A stretch of DNA of 32,316 bases from an uncultured Eubacteriales bacterium. Lineage in GTDB: Bacteria > Bacillota > Clostridia > Oscillospirales > Oscillospiraceae. Below the pieces are notes generated by a model. The model searched no databases. It was not told the origin of the DNA and saw only the letters and a list, made by a program, of their open reading frames with translations. Positions 1 to 7,096 of the stretch are shown here, piece by piece (the stretch's first letter is position 1; the number at the start of each line of letters is the position of its first letter). Location: NCBI GenBank assembly GCA_900549865.1, contig URPU01000017.1, positions 1-32,316 of the forward strand, written 5' to 3'. Position numbers and translations under genes: made by a program.

Positions 1-50
1 TACTGCTTTCGCGTCTGCGGACGCGAAACTCTGCGAGGCTTTTTTTGACA
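1..50 (+). repeat. Dispersed hairpin repeat, copy 1 (left part cut by window)
   Basis: This is the right part of a repeat seen again at 4821-4879 and 28489-28544. The core GCGTCTGCGGACGC folds as GCGTC-TGCG-GACGC, and is followed by a conserved segment and a T-run of seven before GACA. The T-run is six in copy 2 and five in copy 3. In the other two copies the element follows the stop codon of a plus-strand gene, so a gene probably ends just left of this window. The left arm of the outer stem lies outside the sequence. Confidence 0.8.
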
Positions 51-62
51 AGCTGGACTAAA

Positions 63-84
63 CCCCGGCAGTTTCCTGCCGGGG
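63..84 (-). terminator. Probable terminator of the first SNF transporter gene
   Basis: An 8-bp perfect stem (CCCCGGCA/TGCCGGGG) with a 6-nt loop lies 26 bp beyond the transporter stop codon. On the minus strand it is followed by TTTAGT, so the T-tract is short and termination may be partial. Confidence 0.6.
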
Positions 85-109
85 CTTAGGAGAGAGAAAG
101 AGAAAGCGC

Positions 110-1678
110 TTACTGCTTCTTTATTGTATCGGTTTTCTTGCTGCCGACGAAGGTGTACACGATGAACACCGCCAGCACGCCGAAGGCAATACGGTAGAGG
201 ATGCCGGAGTTGACCTTGGTGAAGTAGTCCATGAGCTGACCGGCAAGCACCAGCGCCATGATCGGGGCGACCAGCCACTTGATGCATACGCGGTAGAAGC
301 CGTCGAAGAATTTGGACTTTTCGCCGGAGTGGATCTCGTCAAGCAGGAAGTCGGGCTTGAGCTCCCAGCCGACCATAAGGGCGGTGAGCATTGCGCCGAC
401 GGGCATTGCGATGCCTTCGGACCAGCAGTCCATGAAGTCGAGCCAGCAGTCGTTCCAGGTATCGACGCCGAGAGTCTTCTGGAAGGGGACCCACACGCCG
501 TTTGCGCCGAGGCCGTCGATTGCAACGAGCAGCGCCTCAATAAGAATGGCGACGGAGACCCAGAGAACGATTTTGGTGCGGTCGTTGGACTTGCCGAGAG
601 CCGCGCGCTTGTCGATGAAGTAGGCGGCGATGACTTCCATCAGGGAGATGGCGGAGGAGACCGCGGCGATTATGACCAGCAGGTAGAAGATGGTGCCGAA
701 CACGGGGCCGGTGGGGCCCATGTTGGAGAAAACGTCCTGAAGGGTGACGAACAGGAGCTTCGGCCCGCCGAGGGTGATCTCATTGACGGGGATGCCGCTG
801 TTGATGCCGTTGGCGACAGCCGCGGGAATGACCGCGAGGCCCGCCATCAGAGCGACGAGGGTATCGGAAACGACGATGATGCCGGAGTTCTTGACGAGGT
901 TTTCCTTCTTGTCAAGGTAGGAGCCGTAGGTGATCATTGCGCCCATTGCGAGAGACAGGGAGAAGAACATCTGGCCGCCGGCAGTGCCGAGGACGCTGAT
1001 GAAGCTGGGGGCCTCGTCAATGAAGCCCGCCTTGACAGCGTAGCCGGGAACGAACATGAACTTGAGACCCTCGACCGCGTTGGGAAGGGTGACGGCGCGG
1101 ATGATTATGATGAGCAGCATCACAACAAGGGCGGGCATACCGACCTTGTTGAACTTCTCAATGCCGCCGCCGATGCCGCGCATGACTATGTACATGCAGT
1201 AGCCGAGGAACAGCAGCGTGAATATGGCGCAGCCAAACTGGTTGGTGAGCATGGCGCTGAAGGTGTTGGAGCCGGTGATGGCGGCGCCGAAGATATTGCT
1301 GAGACCGAAGCCGAGCTCGGCAAGGTTGAGGCACATGTACTGCACACAGTAGCCGCCGAGGACGGAGTAGAAGCTCATGATGAGGAAGGGGGAGATGATA
1401 CCCAGCCAGCCGACCCATTTATACTTCTTGGAGACCGCCTTGTACGCGCCGACGACGCCGGTGCCGGTCTTGCGGCCGAGTGCCAGCTCGCTGGACATGA
1501 TGGTCAGACCGACGATGACGGCCAGAACCAGATAGACGACCAGAAACGCGAAGCCGCCGCTTTTTCCCATTTTGTAGGGGAAGCCCCAGATGTTGCCCAG
1601 ACCGACGGCCGAGCCGATGGCAGCCATAAGAAATCCGAAATTGCTGCCGAAGGAACTGCGCTTGTTTTCCATTTTCAT
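110..1678 (-). CDS. Na+-dependent transporter, SNF family (paralog 1)
   Basis: This 522-residue polytopic membrane protein belongs to the neurotransmitter:sodium symporter (SNF/NSS) family, which couples uptake of an amino acid or similar solute to the Na+ gradient. The family signature GSAVGLGNIWGFPYK near residue 22 forms the Na+ and substrate site around the broken TM1. The arginine usual in this motif (NxWRFP, the outer-gate arginine of LeuT) is glycine here. Length is normal for a bacterial member. The start is set by a GAGGT ribosome binding site and a candidate promoter just upstream. A close paralog follows at 2216-3775 in the same orientation; the two share a 170-bp stretch of identical DNA. 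The substrate cannot be read from the sequence. Confidence 0.93.
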   Translation of the reverse strand: MKMENKRSSFGSNFGFLMAAIGSAVGLGNIWGFPYKMGKSGGFAFLVVYLVLAVIVGLTIMSSELALGRKTGTGVVGAYKAVSKKYKWVGWLGIISPFLIMSFYSVLGGYCVQYMCLNLAELGFGLSNIFGAAITGSNTFSAMLTNQFGCAIFTLLFLGYCMYIVMRGIGGGIEKFNKVGMPALVVMLLIIIIRAVTLPNAVEGLKFMFVPGYAVKAGFIDEAPSFISVLGTAGGQMFFSLSLAMGAMITYGSYLDKKENLVKNSGIIVVSDTLVALMAGLAVIPAAVANGINSGIPVNEITLGGPKLLFVTLQDVFSNMGPTGPVFGTIFYLLVIIAAVSSAISLMEVIAAYFIDKRAALGKSNDRTKIVLWVSVAILIEALLVAIDGLGANGVWVPFQKTLGVDTWNDCWLDFMDCWSEGIAMPVGAMLTALMVGWELKPDFLLDEIHSGEKSKFFDGFYRVCIKWLVAPIMALVLAGQLMDYFTKVNSGILYRIAFGVLAVFIVYTFVGSKKTDTIKKQ

Positions 1679-1718
1679 ACCTCACTTTATTTGGTGTTGT
1701 GTTAACATCCTGTACACA

Positions 1719-1748
1719 ATTATAATCTTCCGCTTGATTTTTTCGTAA
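1719..1748 (-). promoter_or_regulatory. Candidate sigma-A promoter of SNF transporter 1
   Basis: On the minus strand a perfect TATAAT (1719-1724) lies 18 nt behind a weak TTACGA (1743-1748). The predicted start is about 33 nt before the ATG. The -10 aligns, at a constant offset of 2104, with the -10 of the paralog's promoter. Confidence 0.6.
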
Positions 1749-1834
1749 CTCTATCTTATTATGTATATGATGAGAGAAATTAATGGATAATGTGAAGCAT
1801 AAGAAAGAGAAATAATTAACAATATCGGACAGGG
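1747..1834. promoter_or_regulatory. Duplicated divergent control region with a decayed LysR start
   Basis: This segment aligns without gaps, at a constant offset of 2104, with 3851-3938, the region between transporter 2 and the LysR gene. Conserved blocks include AACTCTA, ATGTATAT, ATAAGAAAG and TTAACAA. The base triplet that matches the LysR ATG (3929-3931) is TCG here (1825-1827), followed by the same GGACA. The T-N11-A spacing of the putative operator is kept at 1771-1783, but its dyad is degraded. This looks like a tandem duplication in which the LysR start was lost. Confidence 0.7.
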
Positions 1835-2123
1835 CGAAAAAAGTGCGCCCTGCGGGCGCTTTCCCCAATTCTCCCGCCCCGCAGCGCGCGGCGCGGGCCG
1901 ATGGCCACGGCGCAGGGGCGTAAAGGAATCTGAGCTTTCATTAACGGGAACGACGGTTATCTTAACAGGAAATTTACGGAGAATATGCCGCGCAGGAACA
2001 AATCAGAGGCTTTGACCGCCGAATTGCCGCATTTTTGACGATTTCTCCGACAATTTTTAAACAAACTTGCGTATACGCGGTGGGGCGCAAAAAGAAGCTG
2101 TGCCCGCCATTTGAAAATAACAA
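1835..2123. other. Intergenic stretch, no gene recognised
   Basis: No open frame with a ribosome binding site or family resemblance is visible, and no recognisable LysR coding sequence survives beyond the first bases. The stretch probably holds remnants of the duplication. Confidence 0.5.
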
Positions 2124-2148
2124 ACCCGGCGGCAATGAGCCGCCGGGT
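2124..2148 (-). terminator. Terminator of SNF transporter 2
   Basis: A 10-bp perfect stem (ACCCGGCGGC/GCCGCCGGGT) with a 5-nt loop is followed on the minus strand by TTTGTTATTTTC. It lies about 70 bp past the stop codon of the second transporter gene. Confidence 0.75.
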
Positions 2149-2215
2149 CCGGGAGTCTGATACAGCGCCGGTGCGGGGCGTCCGCCCTCACGAGGCGGCG
2201 CTGAGTGTGGCGCAG

Positions 2216-3775
2216 TTATTTGCTGTTGGAAGTCTTTTTGCTGCCGATGAGGGTATAGATGAAGAAGATGAGAAGCAGGCCGAAGGCGATGGCGTAGAGT
2301 ATCGTCGGCTCGACCGGGAAGAAGTCAATCATCTGACCGGCGAACACAAAGGCCATGATCGGGGCGACCAGCCACTTGATGCACACGCGGTAGAAGCCGT
2401 CAAAGAACTTGGACGACTCGCCGGAGTGGATCTCGTCGAGCGTGTAGTCGGGCTTGAGCTCCCAGCCGACCATGAGGGCCATGAGCATCGCGCCGAGAGG
2501 CATTGCAATGCCTTCGGACCAGCAGTCCATGAAGTCGAGCCAGCAGTCGTTCCACATGCCGACGCCGAGGGTCTTCTGGAAGGGAACCCACACGCCGTTT
2601 GCGCCGAGGCCGTCGATTGCAACGAGCAGCGCCTCAATAAGAATGGCGACGGAGACCCAGAGAACGATTTTGGTGCGGTCGTTGGACTTGCCGAGAGCCG
2701 CGCGCTTGTCGATGAAGTAGGCGGCGATGACTTCCATCAGGGAGATGGCGGAGGAAATGGCCGCGATTATGACCAGCAGGTAGAAGATGACACCGAAGAG
2801 GGGGCCGGCCGCGCCCATGTTGGAGAAAACGTCCTGAAGGGTGACGAACAGGAGCTTCGGGCCGCCGAGGGCAATCTCATTGACGGGAACGCCGTTGTTG
2901 ATGCCGTTGGCGACGGCCGCGGGGATGACCGCGAGGCCCGCCATCAGGGCGACGATGGTGTCGGAGATAACGATGATGCCGGAGTTCTTGACGATGTTCT
3001 CCTTCTTATCGAGGTAGGAGCCGTAGGTGACCATGGCGCCCATCGCAAGAGACAGGGAGAAGAACATCTGGCCGCCGGCAGTGCCGAGGACGCTTATAAG
3101 GCTGGGCGCTTCGTCGATGAAGCCGCCCTTGACAGCGTAGCCGGGGACGAACATGAACTTGAGACCCTCGACCGCGTTGGGAAGAGTCAGGGAGCGGACG
3201 ATGACGACGATGAGCATCACGAACAGCGCGGGCATACCGACCTTGTTGAACTTCTCAATACCGCCGGAGACGCCGCCCTTGACGATGAGCATGCACAGGC
3301 CGACGAACAGGAAGGTGAACATCGCGCAGCCGAACTGGTTTTCAAGCATTGCGCCGAAGGTGTTGCTGCCGGTTATGGCAGCGCCGAACAGGCTGCTGAG
3401 ACCGAAGCCGAGCTCCGCAAAGTTCAGGAACATGTACTGGAAGCAGTAGCCGCCGAGAACGGAGTAGAAGCTCATGATGAGGAAGGGGGCGATGATGCCC
3501 AGCCAGCCGACCCAACTGTACTTCTTGGAGACTGCCTTGTACGCGCCGACGACGCCGGTGCCGGTCTTGCGGCCGAGCGCCAGCTCACTGGCCATGACGG
3601 TCAGACCGACGATGACGGCCAGTATCAGATAGACGATAAGGAATGCGAAGCCGCCGCTCTTGCCCATCTTGTAGGGGAAGCCCCAGATGTTGCCCAGACC
3701 GACAGCCGAACCGACGGCAGCAAGGATAAAACCTAAATTGCTGCCCCATGAACCGCGATTGTTTTCCATTTTCAT
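2216..3775 (-). CDS. Na+-dependent transporter, SNF family (paralog 2)
   Basis: This 519-residue multi-pass protein is a close paralog of the product of 110-1678, with the same GSAVGLGNIWGFPYK signature and the same glycine in place of the usual gate arginine. The C-terminal third contains a run of identical residues from the family's TM8-TM10 region, encoded by identical DNA (2586-2755 versus 489-658). The gene has a well-formed promoter (3823-3851) and is divergent from a LysR gene, a layout in which the regulator usually controls its neighbour. The start is supported by the GAGGT box. The substrate is unknown; an amino acid is likely from the family. Confidence 0.94.
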   Translation of the reverse strand: MKMENNRGSWGSNLGFILAAVGSAVGLGNIWGFPYKMGKSGGFAFLIVYLILAVIVGLTVMASELALGRKTGTGVVGAYKAVSKKYSWVGWLGIIAPFLIMSFYSVLGGYCFQYMFLNFAELGFGLSSLFGAAITGSNTFGAMLENQFGCAMFTFLFVGLCMLIVKGGVSGGIEKFNKVGMPALFVMLIVVIVRSLTLPNAVEGLKFMFVPGYAVKGGFIDEAPSLISVLGTAGGQMFFSLSLAMGAMVTYGSYLDKKENIVKNSGIIVISDTIVALMAGLAVIPAAVANGINNGVPVNEIALGGPKLLFVTLQDVFSNMGAAGPLFGVIFYLLVIIAAISSAISLMEVIAAYFIDKRAALGKSNDRTKIVLWVSVAILIEALLVAIDGLGANGVWVPFQKTLGVGMWNDCWLDFMDCWSEGIAMPLGAMLMALMVGWELKPDYTLDEIHSGESSKFFDGFYRVCIKWLVAPIMAFVFAGQMIDFFPVEPTILYAIAFGLLLIFFIYTLIGSKKTSNSK

Positions 3776-3822
3776 ACCTCTCTTTATACGATTTTTATGA
3801 TTTTACAAAAAATCTTAACGTG

Positions 3823-3851
3823 ATTATAACACCGGAAACGCAAATTACCAA
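3823..3851 (-). promoter_or_regulatory. Sigma-A promoter of SNF transporter 2
   Basis: On the minus strand TTGGTA (3846-3851) and TATAAT (3823-3828) are separated by 17 nt. The predicted start lies about 40 nt before the ATG at 3775. Confidence 0.72.
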
Positions 3852-3873
3852 ACTCTACATTCTTATGTATATC

Positions 3874-3888
3874 ATTAGGTTTTCTAAT
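3874..3888. promoter_or_regulatory. Putative LysR-type operator (T-N11-A dyad)
   Basis: The perfect dyad ATTAG-N5-CTAAT contains a TTAG/CTAA T-N11-A box, the usual recognition form of LysR-type regulators. It sits between the transporter -35 and the LysR start, about 23 bp beyond the transporter -35, where an activation site is commonly found. Binding is inferred. Confidence 0.5.
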
Positions 3889-3928
3889 ATATAAAATCAA
3901 TTATAAGAAAGCGAAATATTTAACAAAC

Positions 3929-4819
3929 ATGGACACTAAGAAAATACGCGCGCTGCTGACAGCGCTTGAGAAGGGAAGCCTCACCGCGGCGGCGGAGGAA
4001 ATGGGCTATACGCAGTCGGGCCTGACGCACATGATGAACTCGCTCGAGGACGAGCTGGGCATAAGGCTGCTTGTGCGAAGCAAGGGCGGCGTGCGCCTTT
4101 CCCCCGCGGGGCGGGAGCTTCTGCCGCAGCTTACGGCGCTTTCGGACTGCGCCGCGGAGCTTGAGCGCAGCGTGGAAAAGCTCGTCCAGCGCAGCTTCAC
4201 CGTGCTGCGCCTGGGGGCGTACTCCAGCGTTTCCCGCCAGTGGCTGCCCGCCATACTGGCGGAGCTTCGGCGCGTCAGCCCGGAGATAGACGTGTCGATC
4301 ACGACGGGCGGAATGCGGGAGATATACGAGGCCGTGAAGAACGATGAGCTGGACTGCGCGATAATAAGCTATCAGAGCGCGCTGTGCCAGAATATGCACT
4401 GGGTCGGCCTGCGCGACGACCCCCTGCTTGCGATACTTCCGGCGGATTTTCAGCTTGACGGCGGGGCTTTCCCCGTGGAGCTTTTCGACGGGCGTGAATT
4501 CCTCATGCCGTCGGACGACTTCGAGCTGGACATCATGCCCGCGCTGACGGCGGCGGGCACGCGCGTGAACCCGGAGTTCCGCTATACGGGGCTGGACGAC
4601 GCGGCGATAGTGTCCATGGTGGCGCACGGCCTCGGCGTCAGCATACTGTCGGAGCTTGTGATGGAGGGCATTTCGGACAGGGTGGTGTCCATCCCAGTAG
4701 AACCGGCGGCGTCGCGCCGCCTCGGCATCGTCGTCAGCGAGCATTTGCAGAGCGACAGAAGCATAAAGAGCTTCGTCCGCTGTGCGCAGGCAACTATAGG
4801 ACGTATGTACGGCAAGTGA
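3929..4819 (+). CDS. LysR-family transcriptional regulator
   Basis: This 296-residue protein has the normal LysR length. The N-terminal winged helix-turn-helix covers residues 1-60, with the typical AAAEEMGYTQSGLTHMMNSL and a following LVRSKGGVRLSPAGREL wing. The rest is a periplasmic-binding-protein-like effector domain. The gene is divergent from the second SNF transporter, so control of that transporter is the simplest reading. The ribosome binding site is weak, and the ATG at 3929 is chosen because the HTH begins directly after it. A dispersed hairpin repeat begins one base after the stop codon. The effector is unknown. Confidence 0.93.
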   Translation: MDTKKIRALLTALEKGSLTAAAEEMGYTQSGLTHMMNSLEDELGIRLLVRSKGGVRLSPAGRELLPQLTALSDCAAELERSVEKLVQRSFTVLRLGAYSSVSRQWLPAILAELRRVSPEIDVSITTGGMREIYEAVKNDELDCAIISYQSALCQNMHWVGLRDDPLLAILPADFQLDGGAFPVELFDGREFLMPSDDFELDIMPALTAAGTRVNPEFRYTGLDDAAIVSMVAHGLGVSILSELVMEGISDRVVSIPVEPAASRRLGIVVSEHLQSDRSIKSFVRCAQATIGRMYGK

Positions 4820-4820
4820 C

Positions 4821-4879
4821 ATGTCGAAAAAGCTCCGCTGCGTCTGCGGACGCGAAGCTCTACGAGGCTTTTTTGACAT
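4821..4879 (+). repeat. Dispersed hairpin repeat, copy 2
   Basis: The most complete copy. An outer 13-bp arm ATGTCGAAAAAGC (4821-4833) pairs with GCTTTTTTGACAT (4867-4879) with one G-T pair, and an inner GCGTC-TGCG-GACGC hairpin lies at 4840-4853. It starts one base after the LysR stop and could act as a terminator; the near-symmetry of the A- and T-runs would allow both directions. Confidence 0.85.
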
Positions 4880-4881
4880 GC

Positions 4882-4913
4882 TGAGGGCGCGCCGATTTTT
4901 CGGCGCGCCCTCA
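4882..4913. terminator. Strong hairpin between convergent genes
   Basis: A perfect 13-bp stem (TGAGGGCGCGCCG/CGGCGCGCCCTCA) with a 6-nt ATTTTT loop separates the LysR gene from the convergent small gene that ends at 4923. It has no long T-tract on the plus strand. On the minus strand the stem is followed by the T-poor end of the repeat. Confidence 0.7.
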
Positions 4914-4922
4914 ATATTACGC

Positions 4923-5072
4923 TCAGCTCCAGTTGCCGGAGACGCCGTCGGGCGCGTCCGATTCGCGCTGCCACAGGCGGCGGTCTGCGCTTTCCCTTTC
5001 GGCGCGCTCGTCGTGTCCGGTGATGACCGGCGCGCTTTCGCGTTTGTCCTTGGCTTTCTTTTTCTTCGACAT
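4923..5072 (-). CDS. Small Lys-rich hydrophilic protein, 49 aa
   Basis: A 49-residue frame begins with MSKKKKAKDKRES and ends GVSGNWS. It has an AGGAG ribosome binding site 10 nt before the ATG and lies 35 bp downstream of spoVAC in the same direction, so the two are probably cotranscribed. It has no signal peptide or membrane segment and is strongly charged. I do not recognise a family; its position suggests a spore role, which is inference. A longer frame through the same codons lacks a ribosome binding site. Confidence 0.6.
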   Translation of the reverse strand: MSKKKKAKDKRESAPVITGHDERAERESADRRLWQRESDAPDGVSGNWS

Positions 5073-5107
5073 GTTATCCCTGCTCCTTGATTTTATATTT
5101 TTCCCGG

Positions 5108-5551
5108 TCAGGCCGCGCCGAATATGACGAGGATGAGGCCGTATATGACGCTTGCGCTTACGCCGTAGACGATGACGGGCCCGGCGATGCTGAACATCTT
5201 CACGGCGGTGCCGGTGATAAGCCCCTCGGTCTTGAACTCCAGCGCCGGGGCGACGACGGAGTTTGCAAAGCCCGTGATGGGAACGAGCGTGCCCGCCCCG
5301 GCGTACCGGGCGAGGTCGTCGTAAACGCCAAGCCCCGTCAGCATCGCGCCGATGAACACCAGCGTGATCGAGCACGCCGTCGCGGCGTCGCCCTTTTCGA
5401 GCCCGGTCATGGCCCACAGCGATGTGATGAGCTGACCCAGCACGCATATCAGCCCGCCCACCCAGAAGGCGCGCAGGATATTGCGGCTTATCCGCGAGCG
5501 CGGCGCGTGCGCCTCGGCGTACTTTTTATATTCGTCGTTTGTCATTTTCAT
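5108..5551 (-). CDS. spoVAC: Stage V sporulation protein AC (SpoVAC)
   Basis: This 147-residue membrane protein matches SpoVAC in length and in the N-terminal pattern (YAEAHAPRS, then NILRAFWVGGLICVLGQ), with further hydrophobic segments to the end. SpoVA proteins form the inner-membrane channel that moves calcium dipicolinate into the developing spore and out at germination. In most Clostridia spoVAC is followed by spoVAD and spoVAE. Here it stands alone with a small Lys-rich gene downstream. A GAGGTGA site precedes the ATG; a second ATG two codons in is possible. A CATGCG/CGCATG hairpin lies just before that site. No clear sigma-G promoter was seen. Confidence 0.9.
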   Translation of the reverse strand: MKMTNDEYKKYAEAHAPRSRISRNILRAFWVGGLICVLGQLITSLWAMTGLEKGDAATACSITLVFIGAMLTGLGVYDDLARYAGAGTLVPITGFANSVVAPALEFKTEGLITGTAVKMFSIAGPVIVYGVSASVIYGLILVIFGAA

Positions 5552-5633
5552 GGTTTTTCACCTCGGTCATGCGATAAAACGCATGTATTGGGGCCGCCGA
5601 GTATAAGTTTTGCAGAAAACGAAAAAATATTCC

Positions 5634-5662
5634 TTGACTTTGTACGTGCGGTGAATTATAAT
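5634..5662 (+). promoter_or_regulatory. Promoter of tRNA-Ser
   Basis: TTGACT and a perfect TATAAT are separated by 17 nt. The predicted start is about 40 nt before the tRNA. Confidence 0.8.
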
Positions 5663-5709
5663 ATCCAAGCTGACAAGTGAATAGCTTATGTATTTTCTTG
5701 AGCATACGT

Positions 5710-5801
5710 GGAGAAGTCGCGTAGTTGGTCGAGCGCGCACGATTGGAAATCGTGTATACCTCATAAGGGTATCAAGGGTTCGAATCCCTTCTTCTCCGCC
5801 A
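5710..5801 (+). tRNA. tRNA-Ser(GGA)
   Basis: The acceptor stem GGAGAAG pairs with CTTCTCC (5791-5797), followed by a discriminator G and an encoded CCA. The anticodon stem CACGA/TCGTG holds the loop TTGGAAA with anticodon GGA at 5745-5747. A long variable arm typical of class II tRNAs (Ser) precedes the T arm GGGTTCGAATCCC. The accessory island starts right behind it. No duplicate of the tRNA 3' end was found in this window. Confidence 0.97.
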
Positions 5802-5841
5802 TGAGTAGAACCCCCTGCCATCGGCAGGGGGTTCTACTCAT
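5801..5841. repeat. Perfect 19-bp inverted repeat abutting the tRNA
   Basis: The arm ATGAGTAGAACCCCCTGCC (5801-5819) is repeated exactly inverted at 5823-5841 around a 3-nt loop. Its first base is the last A of the encoded CCA. There is no T-tract directly after it, so it may act in tRNA 3' processing or mark a boundary of the island rather than being a plain intrinsic terminator. A second weak stem (AAAAGC/GGCTTTT-type, 5891-5910) with trailing T residues follows. Confidence 0.8.
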
Positions 5842-5912
5842 AATGAGATAGGGAGTCGAACGGGAGCGGTAGTGAATGACGTGCCGGGGGAAAAGCGCTA
5901 TGCGGCTTTTCT

Positions 5913-5940
5913 TTGATTTTCCTGCTTTATTTGATATAAT
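5913..5940 (+). promoter_or_regulatory. Candidate promoter of the BRO-family gene
   Basis: TTGATT and a perfect TATAAT are separated by 16 nt, about 48 nt before the chosen ATG. Confidence 0.65.
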
Positions 5941-5988
5941 AAAGCATACACAACGGTATGACGGCTGAAAATGAAGAAAGGTTATAGT

Positions 5989-6876
5989 ATGACTGCTGAT
6001 AATAAAATTCAACTATTTGAGGACAAGCGTATCCGCACAGCGTGGGATGAGGAAAAGGAAGAGTGGTACTTCTCCGTCGTCGATGTGGTGGCAGTATTGA
6101 CTGACCAGCCGGATGCTCGTCACGCCAGTACATATTGGGCGGTTTTAAAAAAGCGGATGAATAGCGAGGGCGCAGGTCAACTGCTTACAAATTGTAAGCA
6201 GTTGAAAATGACCGCTGCGGACGGGAAACGCCGCCTGACCGACGCGGCTGACACAGAGCAGCTTCTGCGGATCATCCAGTCCATTCCTTCACCGAAGGCG
6301 GAGCCGTTCAAGCTCTGGCTTGCACAGGTCGGCCGTGAGCGCATTGAGGAAACTATCGACCCGGAGCTGACAATTGACCGCGCGTTGGAGACCTACCTCA
6401 AGAAGGGATACAGCCGCGAGTGGATCAACCAACGCTTGCAGGCTATCCAAGTCCGCAAGGAATTGACGGATGAGTGGGATGCCCGTGGCGTGCAGAAGGG
6501 CGTGGAGTATGCCATCCTCACGGACGAGATATCCCGTGCGTGGTCGGGAATGTCTACCCGGCAGTACAAAAACCTTAAGGGTTTGAAAAAGGAAAACCTT
6601 CGAGATAACATGACTACGCTGGAGTTGGTGCTGAACATGCTGGCAGAGGCCACCACAACGGAGATATCCAAGCAGAAAGCCCCAAGCACATTTTCAGAGA
6701 ATATAGACGTCGCCCGTGAGGGCGGTGAAGCTGCCGGAATTGCCAGAAAAGCGGTAGAGGAGCGCACGGGTGTTCCCGTCATTACATCCAAGAACGCCGC
6801 ACAGCTCAATCAGATCGTGACGGAACTGCTGGAAGACGCAGCCTCTGATACAACTGAAGAATCGAAAGAGAAGTAA
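5989..6876 (+). CDS. BRO-family / phage antirepressor-like protein
   Basis: The 295-residue product has a Bro-N domain at its N terminus (WYFSVVDVVAVLT, then QLKMTAADGKRRLTD and IIQSIPSPKAEPFKLWLAQVG). This domain is found in phage antirepressors and the DinD family. The C-terminal half contains conserved segments of the stand-alone bacterial version (ERGxxxGVEYAILTDEIS-like, LKKENLRDNMT, EGGEAAGIARKA). The role of these stand-alone forms is not settled; DNA binding is likely. The ATG at 5989 is preferred because AGAAAGG lies 7 nt before it; an in-frame ATG at 5971 has no such site. It lies in the accessory island behind tRNA-Ser and contains a 27-nt perfect palindrome (6178-6204). Confidence 0.85.
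   Translation: MTADNKIQLFEDKRIRTAWDEEKEEWYFSVVDVVAVLTDQPDARHASTYWAVLKKRMNSEGAGQLLTNCKQLKMTAADGKRRLTDAADTEQLLRIIQSIPSPKAEPFKLWLAQVGRERIEETIDPELTIDRALETYLKKGYSREWINQRLQAIQVRKELTDEWDARGVQKGVEYAILTDEISRAWSGMSTRQYKNLKGLKKENLRDNMTTLELVLNMLAEATTTEISKQKAPSTFSENIDVAREGGEAAGIARKAVEERTGVPVITSKNAAQLNQIVTELLEDAASDTTEESKEK
6178..6204. repeat. 27-nt palindrome inside the BRO gene
   Basis: The arm CAACTGCTTACAA (6178-6190) is repeated inverted at 6192-6204 around a single A. It encodes the conserved QLLTNCKQL segment, so protein constraint explains part of it, but a 13-bp perfect arm is more than that needs. It could be an operator for the gene's own DNA-binding product, which is speculation. Confidence 0.6.
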
Positions 6877-6934
6877 GCGCCGCCCTCGGCATGGGGTTTC
6901 CGCACTTTTTATCGCAGGTGCGCGGCACATGTTC

Positions 6935-6963
6935 TTGCATTTCATCAGAATATGTGATATTTT
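6935..6963 (+). promoter_or_regulatory. Candidate promoter of the small structured RNA
   Basis: TTGCAT and TATTTT are separated by 17 nt. A transcript from here would have a leader of about 125 nt before the 21-codon frame at 7097. Confidence 0.4.
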
Positions 6964-7016
6964 GTCAGTGATGCATACGTACCGGGCGCTGTACAACGGC
7001 AGGTGTAAGTGAGCAT

Positions 7017-7090
7017 CCAAATCTTTGATTTGGCAAATGCGAACTTATACCGTACAGGCGGTAGTTAGCTACGCCACCCGAAAGGGGGTG
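7017..7090 (+). promoter_or_regulatory. Structured leader that buries a ribosome binding site
   Basis: Successive hairpins are visible: CCAAATC-TTT-GATTTGG (7017-7033), TACCG-N6-CGGTA (7048-7063) overlapping GTAG-TTAG-CTAC (7061-7072) so the two exclude each other, and CACCC-N6-GGGTG (7075-7090). The last pairs the ribosome binding site AAAGGGGGTG of the following small frame. Such an arrangement can gate translation. It does not match a riboswitch class I know. The rest of 6877-7096 shows no gene. Confidence 0.5.
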
Positions 7091-7096
7091 AAGCAT

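Noticed and set aside
329..3736. Long plus-strand open frames opposite both SNF transporter genes
   Set aside because: Both have repetitive Asp/Glu/Gly-rich translations and resemble each other only because the real genes are paralogs.
5710..5801. Integration att site at the tRNA-Ser 3' end
   Set aside because: No second copy of the tRNA 3' end was found in the window and no integrase is present, so classical tRNA integration cannot be shown.
7017..7090. Known riboswitch class before the 21-codon frame
   Set aside because: The conserved cores of c-di-GMP, SAM, TPP, cobalamin and purine riboswitches were not seen.
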